From Loxodes magnus (Eukaryota > Ciliophora > Karyorelictea > Loxodida > Loxodidae), in NCBI GenBank assembly GCA_946699065.1, contig CAMPDV010000013.1, positions 1,488,001-1,552,000 of the forward strand: a stretch of DNA of 64,000 nucleotides. Reading direction: 5' to 3'. Each line of letters starts with the position of its first letter. Within the stretch, counting starts at the first letter, position 1. This document shows, piece by piece, positions 1-12,455 of this stretch. The notes beneath the pieces were generated by a model. The model had not been told where the DNA came from and searched no databases. It worked only from the letters and a program-made list of their open reading frames with translations. The translations under genes were made by a program, and so were the position numbers.

Positions 1-378
1 AACTTCTTATACCAAAAAATTACTAAATAAGACAATTAAGTCGATACTTTATCTGAGAGTCAAACTAATTAATAGGTTGAATCAGAAGAAGAGAAATAAA
101 TTAAGAAAAATGCAAAAACTTTATAAAATTTAGCTCAAAAATAAGAAAAAATAGGAAATCAAAGTGAAATAAAAATCGATCGAAACATTTAAAAATAATA
201 AGCTACAGAAAATGAGAAAAACTCTTCTATTAGTAAATAATAAGTCTAAGCTGATTTAAAGGAAAGCTAAAGATAAACTGAAGTTAATGCGTTGCACTAA
301 TTAGTGAAAAAGCAGAAGATAGAAGTGAATAACGAGATTAAAGAAAAGAAAATATATTTGGATTATCTTTTAAAATGA
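1..378 (+). CDS. C-terminal tail of a second Sen1-like helicase copy (5' end outside the window)
   Basis: Frame 1 reads 125 residues and closes with TGA at 376-378. The segment is the inverted-repeat counterpart of the last ~126 codons of the helicase at 12078-15751 and aligns with it codon for codon, including many TAA/TAG glutamines. It begins NFLYQKITKQ and continues as a charged, Q/K/E-rich tail with no helicase motifs. Because the helicase body on the right extends past the arm, the left arm probably also continues beyond the window into another helicase copy. Whether that copy is intact cannot be seen. The tail is probably disordered or coiled coil. Confidence 0.7.
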
Positions 379-1137
379 CATTAGAAAGTAAACTAATATA
401 AATATTATATCTTCATTATAATTATAATTCCTTTATCTTAATACTCTCAATTATATAATAAAAGCATTACAAACTTATATGGCTTACTAAGCTTTATGTA
501 TTCATTTTTAAGATTCTGAAACTTTAAATTTCTTCAAAGAAAGAAAACGATATTAAATGAAAATAAGCACTAAAGTTTAGTTGAATATGCTATTAATATT
601 TATCCTTATTTAAATTAAAATAATCCAAAATACCTACTATTAATTAAGTAAACTAAATTTAAATAAACTAAAATTAAATGATTCTTATAATTTTACTTAT
701 CAAATTTTTAATTTATGCCTTTATTTCTTAAATACTTATTATAATTTAAAACATTTTAAATGTAAAGTATTTATTAATATTCAATAGTAAGGAAAATTTA
801 TAAATACTGTTAGATAATAAAAATAAAAAAGACTTAATTTTGATAAAGTAGTAGCTTAAAACATAATGTTAATGGATAATTATAAATAATTACAATTAAG
901 GAATTTTAATCAATCTATTTAGCTATCTTATTTATGGTCTTTGAGATTTAATTTTATATTTAAAGAAACATGACTATACTGAAAATAAAAATAATCTCTT
1001 TAATCTTATACTTTTGTATATACTTGTGATAAATACTATAAACACTTTAATTAGTAGGTATGCATATTAAATTATGAGATAAAAAAGTAAGTAAAATTTA
1101 TTTATAAAGTTAATATTTATTTTTTAAGTTAAATAAA

Positions 1138-2406
1138 ATGAATTATTTTAAAAACTGTTGTGACGCTATTGTAGGTAGCAGTAGTTCAAAGTCTGGAGAA
1201 AGATAACTTCCAACAGCAAAAGAATTAGATTGACTAATGTTGTTCTTAGGATTAGCATATTCATACAAAAAAGTTTGTGCAGTACTTAAATTGATAAATG
1301 CTGGTGAGATTTGTACCCACGAGATTATAAACTGTGATATAAATCATTGGTTTGAATATTTGATATATAGCCCACTTATGTGGTTAGTTGCTCGATAGGT
1401 AATAAAGTATGCATTTAGTAAAGATTAAAATGAGACATAGGAAGAAAAAAAACTAAGGAAAAAGAGGAAATGAAGAGCTTCATTCATAAATGTTTTCCTT
1501 TTTTTCTCTGCTGGTGTGCACGGAGCAGGTAATACTTTAGAACTCTATGCTTCCAAGCATGGTCTAAATGAAGGCCCTCTCTATAAACAAGTTTATTTTT
1601 TCGACGAGCACTTAAGTCACTTTTTATATTTTTCAACATATACGCTGCTAATGAGTTGAATTACTTTATATGATAAATAAGGAAGAAAACCTGGCCTCAA
1701 GTTTTCTCTTTTTTTAGCTTCATCAACAGGAGTTGCTTATGGATTCGGTATAGTTGAAGGTGCTTCTTAATATTTCTTTTTTATAACTCCAACTGCATAT
1801 TTAATATCATGCATTATAAGAAAAAAAAGGTGCAGTATGAAATTCAAAACAGCTTGGAACGAATATATGTATCGCTTTTCCTTTATCTAAGTATTTGTTA
1901 TTCCTATTACAATAATTATAAATTTCATAGTAGAAGGTTTCCAATTTGTTCAACCTTCGGGTATGAAACCATAACAAAAAAACTTGATACATGCAATACA
2001 ATTTCTAATATTCCTCCTTTTTATTATTATATTTTATGTTTTCGACAAATGCATTCAAAAAGGAGACTAAAACCTTAGAGAAAATGAAATAGTGATAGAA
2101 TTATCTTCATAAAGTACTGAATAATAGACTAATAAATTTGAAGCTTTGATAAATTCTGAATAAAGCGAATAAAAACTAATACAGTAATGAATTAGCCTTA
2201 CTATATAAATTCTTACTTAAGCTTCCTAAAAATAAAGTGATTAAAGTATTACAGAAATCTAGAGAAAGGAACTAGAAGATTTTCTAAACTAACTGAAATT
2301 TGAATCTTTTAGACAATAAAAATAGAGTTCAATCTCAGATTTTTATGGTTTCAAACTGCCTGAATCTTTAGAAAAATTATCTCAAGAAGTAGAAAGAATG
2401 TAATGA
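1138..2406 (+). CDS. Multipass membrane protein with HxxxN and DEHLSH signature (family copy 1)
   Basis: Unrecognised family with five copies in this window. The frame starts MNYFKNCCDAIVG at 1138 and is continuous with TAA/TAG as Gln and TGA as Trp; the chosen stop is TGA at 2404-2406 (422 aa), though it could be read as Trp. Several hydrophobic segments suggest about seven membrane passes, with a charged C-terminal tail. Conserved elements are CDINHWFEY, the HGxGNTLELYAS block, YFFDEHLSH, LYDKQGR, a G(F/Y)G(I/L)(V/I)EG segment and a WNxYMxRFSFIQ motif. Buried His, Asp, Glu and Asn residues could bind a metal or line a pore; that is inference. This copy has Gln (TAA) where others have Trp in the GSSW motif. 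Confidence 0.75.
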
Positions 2407-2470
2407 ACCTAGACAAATAAATAAACTTAAACTAATAATTTATCATTTAGTTATAAAACCTCAAATTAAA

Positions 2471-3700
2471 AAATATAATCTTTATCTTCAATAAGTTTAT
2501 ATCATATTAATAAGGAGTAATTGATTACTTTTTAAAATATTTATAATTTATTACCCTTTAGACCTTAAATTTCTTCATTAAGCTAAGAAATTTTAGTTAT
2601 AGTAAGCTTTGCTTTATTTTATAATTATTAATTTTTCTTACATTTAAGTAACTTATTTTGATTATATTTTCTATTTTATCTTTAAATATTAATATGTCTA
2701 TATAAGACAAAATATTAATATTAAGTTTCTGGCTAAGTCTTTAGTATATCTATAATATCTTTGATTAATATCTAAATATTCAAATTATTTAAAATATAAT
2801 GGTTAATTTTGCAATAACTAAATAAATAAGTCTAATATTCCTTATATTTAGTTATTCTTAAGGTAATACATAATAAGATAATTTATCATTTTAACTATCA
2901 ATGAAAAATATAAACCTTTAGATATACTGAGTTAGAAAGTTAAGTTTATTTTCATTTAGATAGCAAGTCCTTTCATATAGTTTAGCTTACTTTCATTATA
3001 AAACTTTTATTATCATACAAAGCATTTATCTCTCTTATCTACTATTAAACTAAACGTCTAAAGCTGCTTTGTCTCATTTATTTCTGTTTCTATTTAGTGA
3101 GATTTGTTATATAGATAAAAGTTATAATTATACTACCTAAAGATAAGTCTATAATAATTAGCTAATTAGTTTAGGATACTAAAAATTAAGAAAGGAAACT
3201 TAGCAAATATTATATAGCTTATTGAATTTACTAATAAAGATAACTTAATATAGTTATAAGTTTATTAAGAAATGCTAATTAACAAACTAGTTATTATTCA
3301 TAATATAATCTAGTTATAAGCTAGATTAGCTAGGATATTATATTAATATTTAAATTGATTGCAACTATTCTAAAGAAAATATAATAAATCTTAAGCTTTA
3401 AGGACTAAAAGAAGATATAACAACTTTTTTTGGAGAATCTTAGTATAAAATTTAAATATAATAATACGATAAATTGGTCTAAGTTATCTTAATTGTATAG
3501 ATTATATTTAATAAAGAAAATTATAGAAATTAACAAAAATATTTGTTATAGTAAAAAAAAGCACTATAGTTATTAAACATTTTTTGCAAAAGAATAAGAA
3601 AGATAATTATGTTAAAAGAGAAGAAAATTAAAGAAGATATCAGTAAGTAATAATTAAGTATTTTATTAAATTTATTCTGAGTTATTTAAGATAAATCAAA
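2471..3700. other. AT-rich stretch, no gene recognised
   Basis: This is the beginning of the spacer between the palindrome arms. I see no recognisable motif, RNA gene or structured repeat in either strand. Confidence 0.5.
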
Positions 3701-3719
3701 GCAAGACAAAACTAAATAT

Positions 3720-4390
3720 TTGGCGTTCTTGGAGGCATTTCAACCCTTTTCCCGCCAGCCTCTAGATTGGTCTAAATATAAAAGTTTGAATATTTTTACA
3801 ATTATTTTCCTTGCCATGCATATGGTTATTTAATTTTTATTTCGCCTAGATTGCTCTTTATATATATTTTATTTATTTCTCCAAATTTGCTACAATACAA
3901 TATTTTTCTTGATAATTTTAGTTGTTGTTGTTATTTCTTTTGTACTACAACTTCTTTCACTAGTTATAATATTCTTATTTAAAATTGTAAAACTCTAGCA
4001 TATTTTCCATAGATGTGCTTAAGAATTTCCGTAGTAGCATCTTTTTACTTCTTGTTTAGGTTTAAATTTTGTGTTATTTTCTCCTTCAATTATCATTGGA
4101 TCATCCCCTTGTTATCTTAGTTCCATCAAATGCTAAGTCTTTTGTTGATTTTCTTCTATTTTTTATTTTCTTTTATCAATCTCTTTCTGCCTATATTACT
4201 GGTTCTATGATTGACTGCTTTGATCTTTTGAGATGTTTGAAATTAATTAAAATCTCTTTCTTAGTTAATAAGTCTTTATTCTATCCCTCTGCAATTATTT
4301 TTGCTTTTTTGAGATATTTAACGTCAAGAAATGTTATTTTTCCTGTCTTGGAGAAGTGAATATAACGGATAATTTTTTAATATTCTTTCT
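3720..4390 (-). pseudogene. Decayed zinc-knuckle (gag-like) element, copy E
   Basis: On the minus strand, segments match the zinc-knuckle elements at 32.3 and 33.3 kb: a GIEQRLINQERDFNQFQ segment (matching GIESRLMSQERELSTFW), then DDPMIIEG, then a degenerate knuckle CYYGNSQAHLWKIC in which the second Cys is Gly. The tail ends with GWREKGWNAS, matching the shared C-terminal Trp-rich tail. The N-terminus is missing and there are frame breaks, so this is a 5'-truncated dead copy. Confidence 0.6.
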
Positions 4391-4442
4391 GGTCTTAACC
4401 TCTTTGGATATTACTTAAGAAGGTTTAGATAATTAATACAAG

Positions 4443-7100
4443 CATGTAGTAAATTAAATAGCAATTAAAACAGTTTCGCATAAATTTGGTTTATCACTAT
4501 TACACTATAATTAATCTCTCATTAATATAAAAGAGTGTGTAGCTAAACTTGGATACTAACGATTAGAAATTTAAGATGAACTATATATTGTAAATACAAT
4601 GTAAATCTACCTTAATACTTATGGTTTTGCTGCTTTAACTAAATTAGTTACTTAAATCTATATTTATATATCTTACTAACAAATCCCTTAGTTATCCTTA
4701 TATATTTTCCATAACTCAAAAGGACTTGCTATGTAATTAAAAATGGAAAAAAAGAATATAGAAAGTTAAGAACAGGTTATTTAATATATCTATATAGTTA
4801 ATTTAAGTTTATTTTAGATAAATAATCAACTAAAATTAAATGATATCTAGTCAAAAAAATTACCGGTTAAATACAAAAAGTACTAATATTTCACTTTATG
4901 TTTATAAGTGTGATTTAAACCTTTTGAATAGAAATTAAAAGAACTTAATAAAAAGAAGCAAGTAGTTGGTTCAGATGAAATAAAAGAATAGCTATTTAAA
5001 TATGTTGGAAACTATGCTAAAAGATATTTGATTAATGTTGTTAATAGCAAAAGTAAGTTTAAATAATTGAAATGTATCATCAAAGTATCTTAAGCTAGTT
5101 TTATGAATGACAAATTTAAGAAGTAATAAATATCTATTTAAGTATTATCCACTTAAGCATTTCAGGCTTAATTTCTTATAGATAATAAGTTAATTTTAGA
5201 TAGTTATTTGCATTAAAAATGATTAAAGTTAAAATTAATATCTGAAAATTTCAATAAATGCAAAATAAATTTATTGATTAGCTATAATCAAGTTAATTAG
5301 ACTTTAATTAGTTAATTTTAAATAAAAGAGTTTTTAGGACCGGAAATTCCTTTCCGATTAGACGACCCGACGCTCTCTTTTTTAAGGAATAACGAGATAT
5401 CCTATTGTGCTTAAGGCACAGCTGTTAAAGAGTTCCATCGCTATGAGCAGTCAGGCTTCAAGTCCTACCAAAAGCGGATAATCTCGAAGACAGAGTTCCC
5501 TTCAGAAAATAACTATGAACAGGAACTCTCTCAACGACATTAAAGGAACTTGTTCCTAGCCATAAAACCAGAAGATGTAGTCAAGAAGGCCAATATCAGC
5601 TCCTACCATCTTTTCAATTATCAAGTTAGATAGAACCAAACAACTAAGATTCCTTTAAAATTACTAGTTATCAGTTAGAATCTAGTAAATTAGCAGTCAT
5701 CATAATAAATTGTATTTTATTTTGATTTTAAGTCACCTTTTAGACTTAGCATCAACTTATCTAAGCTATATTAAGCACTTAAATCATATGTAAATATCAG
5801 GAAGAATAAAAGAATATGCAAGAGTTAATTAAACATTTATAAATGATTGCTTGATCTAGCAACTAAAGATTGATTGAAAGATAGTAAGCTAAAGATGCTT
5901 TAATCTAATTAAAATCAAATTAAGACTTTTTCTAATTATAAAACCCTTGCAAAAGTAAACACGAAGGAGACTATAATTTAGATATTCCAGCCAAACGAAT
6001 AAATAAATATAAGAATTTGAAGGAAAGAGATTAAACGATAAATGACTTTAATTTAATATCTCCTTAACTTTATAAATTTATTAGATAGAGTTTATATATA
6101 AAAATGTGCAGGGAAAATCTTAGTTATTGGCTCTTATCTAACTTGCAATATCCTTCAGAGTAGAGTAGAGATGAGTTATTTAACAAAGAAAGCTTCAAAC
6201 TTGAAAAATTCTTTGAAAATTAATAAACCTGAACCAATAAATCCAAGTAACTGTCTATATCAGTATGTAAATTCAAGATTTCATGCAGTCTAATTATCTA
6301 TCGATTTCTTTCTTTAATTTATTAAATCCTAAAAATAATCCCTTTATGATACTTAGCAAGTCTATCTCATCTTTGACTTTAAATTAACTTTTATAAAAGA
6401 CTTAATTACTTGCAGAAGTATAAATATAGTAATCTATTTCTTATTAAAACCAACTAGAATTTTCAAAACTTCCTGAACATTTTATAGGTAAATTTGAAAA
6501 TAAAACAATCGCCTAATGCTATTTACACAATAAAAGAAAATAGAAATGATTAAAGGTCAGGATTATAAATATCTTTCTAAGATTTAAATTCTAATTTTCA
6601 GTTCTGTTATAATAAACGAAGAATTTAATACTCTTCTATATATATCAACATGAGAAAACTTAGCACTTAATAAGCAATAAAAATTGACATAATAATAGAT
6701 AAACTTTAGAAATATAAAATTAATAAATTTATTATAAGAATCAAGAAATTAATAACTATCTAGCTTCATATATATAAAATTTTTAACCTTTTACATAAAA
6801 AAATCCCATATGATAAAACATCTGGTCCTGATGGATTAAAGGAGAGTTATTGAAATATGGAGGAGACTATCTTACATTGATTCTTCATTCTTTTTAAATC
6901 ATATTCTTAGACTTGGAGTAATTGTTAGGGAAGTTAGCCCTTCAATCCTTATTTCAATATTAAAGTCAGTAAAGATGACTGAAAAATTAATGTCCAAATT
7001 CAACTATTAATACTACTCTCAGCTATATGACAAAGTAATAGCAAAAAGGTTTCATAGCACTATATATTATTCATTCATAAGTTAATTATAGTTTTCCGAT
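4443..7100 (+). pseudogene. Degenerate LINE-like retrotransposon with reverse transcriptase remnant
   Basis: From 6790 the plus strand encodes KIPYDKTSGPDGLK, the conserved KxxGPDG segment at the start of non-LTR reverse transcriptases. After a frameshift it reads GELLKYGGDYL, and after another it reads NYQYYSQLYDKVIAKRF, matching the NYRPISLL..KI(L/I)AK-R(L/F) block. The catalytic YxDD region is absent because homology stops near 7090, where a minus-strand zinc-knuckle element ends. Upstream (about 4743-6000) one frame stays coherent, has higher GC at 5330-5640 and uses only a few TGA-Trp codons. It may be the N-terminal part of the same ORF, but I could not recognise an endonuclease domain there. 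Confidence 0.55.
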
Positions 7101-8053
7101 AGGGGAATCTAAATCCCATCTTAAGGATAGCAGTTCATGCTCCCTACTGCTCAATATAAATGTTTAAGTTTTCTGTTTTGGCTAGATTGGGTACTTGGCT
7201 TCTCCAGATTTTCCTCCTTTTCAATTTTTGGTTTAAATTATTCAAATTTTATTTATTTTTATATATTGTGTCGTTCATACTACAATACATTCTTTTAAAT
7301 CTATTTTCTTCTCGTATATTCCTCTATTTCTCTTGAATCAAATATTTTGCTGTTTCTATTGAAATTTTCAGCACTTCCGATACAGATGCTCCGCGTTTCC
7401 TCAACAGAATCGTTTCTTTCTTATCTTTATCAGTTTCTCTTTCTAAATATTGTTTAAATTAACATCCATTGACAAATTTTTGTTGTTAATTTGTTTAAGT
7501 TTTGGATTTAATTACCGTAGTTCTTATTCTTATTTTCTCAAATGCTAGTTCACCTGAGTTTAAACTAGATTTTGGTAGTTCTAAATATTAAGGAATGTAT
7601 CTATCTAGCATTGTAGTTCTCGATTCTAGATCAATTATTTTGGATTTTTCTCTTTCAGCTTTTTTGTGAGCTTTTTGGTAAGATACTTGAGCTTCTATAC
7701 CTCTTCCTGGAGATTATCGATCATTAGCGCCAGTTGAGTATTATTGACTTACCCAGTTCCAAAATCGAAGGCATGGTTCATGACAATTTCCTGTCACTTG
7801 CGAGGTTTTTCTTCTGATGTTGGTGTTCCCAGATATGTTACTTGGTAAGTTATTATTTAGCCTTTTTAGTTTATCCCCTGAATTATTAGTTTTGAGAATA
7901 ATTGCCTTGATTAACTCTCTTCAACGAAGTTTTCAAGAATTTAGAAAACGATTGCATCTTTTGAAGAGTAGACGAATGGTGGAGAATTGGCGTTTCTGGT
8001 TTTTCTCCTATTATTAGGAAGTATCTAAATTATTTTCTGAAACAGTCAGCCAT
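7090..8053 (-). pseudogene. Zinc-knuckle (gag-like) element, copy F2, degenerate
   Basis: The minus strand starts MADCFRKQF near 8053. It has a coiled-coil segment (LMIDNLQEEVQKLKYL, matching VLNLQEEVRKLRND elsewhere) and a knuckle remnant RFCWGNAEHLYRKC. There the first Cys is Arg and the second is Trp through TGA, while His and the last Cys remain. The C-terminal segment VPNLAKTENLNIYIEQQGAW matches the copy at 34.1 kb. Frame changes occur, so it is probably non-functional. Its 3' end abuts the reverse transcriptase remnant on the other strand. Confidence 0.6.
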
Positions 8054-8690
8054 TTTTTATATGATAAAAGTATATTTAAAGACAATAATATATTTATTTT
8101 TAATAAAGTATAAATTAAAGAAAATAAAAATCACTGAAACAATTTCTCTATACACGGAACTAAACTAAGCTTAAAAAATTAAAAAACTCTAGGAGATTAA
8201 TTAAAAAATATGAAAAATGGACTTAAAATCTTTGAAATCGAGTCATCAAATTAAGGCAAATGATTGCAAAGAGATTTAAATTAGACTTCAATAATTGAAG
8301 CGGATAATTAAGTGAATAATAGTTTGTATAAATATAATATATGAAAATAAAATAAGCTCTTAGTGAGCAGGATGAGCAAGTACATAAATTTTTGGAGAGA
8401 ATAAGAGTTCATTAAAATATGGAAAACTAGATTTAAAAGCATGATATTCAGATTAACAACTTGTTCTAAATATAGTATTAACAGAAAATATCAGAATCGT
8501 TATGTCTAATCAAACTTAGTTGAGAAAATTTCGATTATAATTGAAGTACCTAAGACTGATGTTATAACAACAAAGTAAATAATAAAGAATAAATTATAAG
8601 AACTAAAATTAATAAATTAATTATATCAAATAATTTTTAGATTCTTGGGTTATAGGAAAATACAAGATTTTGTTATAAAAGAGAAATTTT
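8054..8690. other. AT-rich stretch between two zinc-knuckle copies
   Basis: No gene, RNA gene or motif was recognised here. The region separates copies F2 and F1 in the palindrome spacer. Confidence 0.4.
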
Positions 8691-9478
8691 TTTATCATGG
8701 TGACATATTTTTTCCGTAAATAATCTTTAAGCCTAAAGCCATTATCTTATCAGCTCAGATATTCTATTTTTCATATCCTAACTTGTTTCAGCTCTTTTTT
8801 ACTTCACTTTTTCTCAAGCAATTAAACTTTGTATAAGTTCGAAGCAGGCGTTTCAAAGAGTGGAAGTAATAGAACTTCTTCCAAATTATCTTTATTTCTC
8901 TATTTGCGTTTCACTTTCAGTAATTCAACTTCTATCATTACTAAAGTTTACTCTTTTATCCATTGTTTGTTGATCTTTTTATTTAAAAAGCATTAATACC
9001 TCATCCAATTTGAAGTTTCTTTCTCTTGTTGTTCCTCCAATATTTTAATTTCTCCCTTGAATTTTCAAGATTTAACTATTTAAGTAAAGGGCAATTAATG
9101 GAGATGATCTTCTTCAATATATTATTATATTTCTTGCTGTAATTTTAGCAATTCACTTTCTTGGTGGTCCAGTCACACAATTAGGTCCTTTATTATCTTT
9201 ATTTTATCTTCCTACTAGAATCTATCAGTTTGCTTTCTTAATGAGGCTAAATTGCTCTGTCTACTCCACTTCCTAAAGAATAGTCTCAAATTTTAGAATT
9301 TCTTAAGTTAGGAGTAATTTATTTATTTAAGTGGATTCTCAATCTCTCCAGAGTTATGTTTATGTTTCTTTGGCCACTTGTGAGGAGTTATCTAGTAGTT
9401 TCCACGTTCTTCTCTCTTTCTCTTTATCCTTGCTCCTAAGCATTAACCCAATTGGAAACCTTCTATATTTTTATACAT
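8690..9478 (-). pseudogene. Zinc-knuckle (gag-like) element, copy F1, strongly decayed
   Basis: The minus strand starts MYKNIEGFQLG (compare MEGFERGF in the 32.3-kb copy). It then has a coiled-coil segment (LASLRKQTDRFQQ, LLKLQQEIQQYIEE). Where the knuckle should be it reads FYYFHSLKRLLRTY, with every zinc ligand replaced. Frame shifts are needed to read through. It lies head-to-tail upstream of copy F2, the same pairing seen at 32.3-34.2 kb. Confidence 0.45.
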
Positions 9479-10043
9479 AATATAAATTTAAAAAAGGATA
9501 GGTAAAATTTAAATCTTATTTTCTAAAAGGAAATAGAAGCAAAGAAATGCTAATATTTCAATTCCTAGTTTTTATAATATTCCTTAAATTTCAAAAGACT
9601 TTGGTAAGCTGATCAAAGAATTTGAAGTTAACTTGCTAGACTATATTAAATAACAATATAATCTTTAAAAAAATTGGAATCAAAGCAAATCTCAGTAAGA
9701 TGTTGAAAGAGTGGAAATATTTAGGCAAAAATAAAAGAGGAATCCAGAAATGATAAAAATAGAAAAACAGAGCAAGTTGAAAGCAAGAGTTATTAAGCAT
9801 TTAAAGGATAATAATAGTATTAGAAAAATAAAATAAAAGATGCTTTTAAATAATAATACTAAATTCAATAAATCAGTTCAAACTTAAACTTAAAAAAGAT
9901 AACTAATAAAAAACTCTTGATATAACTAAAATCAAGCAATATATTTTCTTATCATTTATAAAAAATCTAAAAGTTAAATTAACCTTATTACTAATGAATA
10001 AAATAAAATCATTATTACTGCTTAATTATGCTATTTACTTATT
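9479..10043. other. AT-rich stretch, no gene recognised
   Basis: End of the spacer next to the right palindrome arm. A short K/E-rich reading frame is visible near 9530-9850 on the plus strand, but nothing supports it. Confidence 0.35.
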
Positions 10044-12455
10044 TCATAAAAACTTTCTAAATTGAAGTTGTTTAAATGAGTTATAAATTGTTTAATTTAA
10101 GTTCATTAAATTGCTAGGCTCTTACATCCTTTCAACTTCTTGACCAAATTTTTCTAAAAACTCAGGTAGTTTAAATCCAAAAAAATTTGTTATTGAACTC
10201 TATTTTTATTGTCTAAAGGATTCAATTTTTAGTTAATTTAGCCAATATTTTAGTTCCTTACTCTAAATTTCTGAAATACCTTCATCATTTTAGTTTTAAG
10301 AACTTTAAGTAAGAACTTATAAAGTAAGACTAATCCATTACTGCATTAGTTACTATTTACTTTATTTGGAATTGATAAAAGCTTCAAATCTATTAATTTG
10401 CTACTCAGTATTTTGCAAAGACAATCAAATTTCTTAGTCATTTTCACTTTGGTTCTAGTTTCCTTTTTGAATGCATTTGTTGAATAAATAAAAGATAAAA
10501 ATAAAAATGAGGACTAATATTAGTTAAGTTACGTATATCATATTCTTTTCTGATTGCTTCATACTTGAAGGTTGAGGAAACTCGAAACCTTCTTTTATAA
10601 AATTGACAATTATAGTGATAGGAATAACAGTCCCTTAGATAAAGGAAAAACGATACATATAATCGTTCCAAGCTGCTTTAAATTTCATATTGTACCTTTT
10701 TTGTCTTATAATGCATGATAATAAGTAAGCAGTTGGAGTTATAAATATGAAAAACCAAGAAGAGCCTTCAACTATACCAAATCCATAAGTAACTCCTGTT
10801 GTTGATGCTAAACAAATGGAAAATTTAAGTCTAGGTATTCTTCCTTGCTTATCATATAAAGTTAACCAACTCAAAATGAGCGTCCAAGTTGAAAAATATA
10901 AAAAGTGACTTAAGTGCTCGTCGAAAAAATAAACTTGCTCATAAAGAGGACCTTCATTTAAATCATGCTTGGAAGCATAGAGTTCTAAAGTATTACCTGC
11001 AGCGTGCACGCCAGCAGAGAAAAAAAGGAAAACATTTATGAATTTAGCTCTTCATTTCCTCTTTTTCCTTAGTTTTTTTTCTTCCTATGTCTCATTTTAA
11101 TCTTTTCTAAATGCATACTTTATTACCTATCGAACAGCTAACCACATAAGTGGACTATATATAAAATATTCAAACCAATGATTTATATCACAGTTTACAA
11201 TCTCGTGAGTACAAATCTCACCAGCACGAGCGAGACTAAATAAAACGCAGATCTTTTTGTATCAATATCCTAATCCTATGAACAACATAAGTCAATCTAT
11301 TTCTTTTGCTGTAGGAGTTTATGTTTCTTCAGAGTTTAAACTGCTTTCGTTTATAATTACATCTTAGATATTTTTAGTGTAACTCATTTTATTAAACTTA
11401 AAGTAAAAATAAATCATACTGTCATTATAAATTAGTTTCATTTACTTTTTATCTCTAAATTTAATCATTATAGCTATTATAAAAATTGTTAATAGTATTA
11501 ATCTAAAATATAAACACAAAAGTATAATATTTCAAAATAATTTGATTTGTAGAAAGACAAATGCCTTTTAAAAATAAAGTTAAATTTTAAATATTATAAA
11601 TAAGATAGCTAACTATAGTGCATCTTATTCCTTAATTTTATTATTTCGCATTTAATCTTTAACATTATGCTTAAAACTTATTACTTTAAAAAATTAAGTT
11701 TTTATTATTTTTATTGATTGCAGTATTTATAAATTCACCTTACTGTTATATTTATAAGTGCACTACATCAATAAGCATTTAAGATATAAAGGCATAAATT
11801 AAAAATTTCGTAAGTAAAATTAAAATAATTTGCTAAATGAATATTATGTACTTGGATTACTTTGATTTAAAATAAGGAATAAATATTTATTAACTTATTA
11901 ATTTATCTAGTGTCTGTTTATAATCTTTTTTTCTTGGTAGAAGTTTCAAAATGAATAAATAAAGCTTAGTAAGTCATATAAGTTTGTAATGCTTTTATTA
12001 TATAATTGAGAGTATTAAGATAAAGGAATTATAATTATAATTAAGATATGATATTTATATTAGTTTACTTTCTAATGTCATTTCAAAAGATAATCCAAAT
12101 ATATTTTCTTTTCTTTAATCTCGTTATTCACTTCTATCTTCTGCTTTTTCACTAATTAGTGCAACGCATTAACTCCAGTTTATCTTTAGCTTTCCTTTAA
12201 ATCAGCTTAGACTTATTATTTACTAATAGAAGAGTTTTTCTCTTTTTCTGTAGCTTATTATTTTTAAATGTTTTGATCGATTTTTATTTCACTTTGATTT
12301 CCTATTTTTTCTTATTTTTGAGCTAAATTTTATAAAGTTTTTGCATTTTTCTTAATTTATTTCTCTTCTTCTGATTCAACCTATTAATTAGTTTGACTCT
12401 CAGATAAAGTATCGACTTAATTATCTTATTTAGTAATTTTTTGGTATAAGAAGTT
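10040..12455. repeat. Right arm of the long inverted repeat
   Basis: Reverse complement of 1-2470. It contains the complete membrane-protein gene copy 2, an intergenic stretch (11388-12077, no gene seen) and the last ~126 codons of the helicase. The arm ends inside the helicase coding sequence only because the window starts at the matching point on the left. Confidence 0.85.
10044..11387 (-). CDS. Multipass membrane protein with HxxxN and DEHLSH signature (family copy 2, best complete copy)
   Basis: The frame runs from ATG at 11387 (MSYTKNIQDV) to TGA at 10044-10046: 447 aa with no net frame break. Approximate hydrophobic spans are residues 33-52, 70-92, 114-130, 161-177, 187-225, 248-264 and 284-303. 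Candidate functional residues are H128 and N132 (VHAAGN), E135, D156/E157/H158/H161 (FFDEHLSH) and E207 (FGIVEG). A basic loop (KKLRKKRKWRAK) precedes the H128 helix and fits a cytosolic side. The tail after residue 305 is Q/E/N-rich. TGA-coded Trp occurs at several conserved positions. Function is unknown; buried His/Asp/Glu/Asn residues recall metal-binding membrane hydrolases or ion transporters, but no family match is claimed. Confidence 0.8.

Larger units (their letters stand above)
1..2470. repeat. Left arm of a long inverted repeat
   Basis: Position 1 pairs with 12455 on the opposite strand and homology runs to about 2470 (partner about 10040). The arm contains the helicase tail, an AT-rich intergenic stretch (379-1137, no gene seen) and a membrane-protein gene. 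The arms differ by many substitutions and small indels, so this is an old or recombining palindrome and not a fresh duplication. Confidence 0.85.

Noticed and set aside
7817..8017. 66-aa plus-strand ORF
   Set aside because: It is antisense to the start of zinc-knuckle copy F2 and has no independent support.
10635..11009. 124-aa minus-strand ORF taken as a complete gene
   Set aside because: It is only an internal piece of the 447-aa gene at 10044-11387, cut short by treating TGA/TAA as stops.
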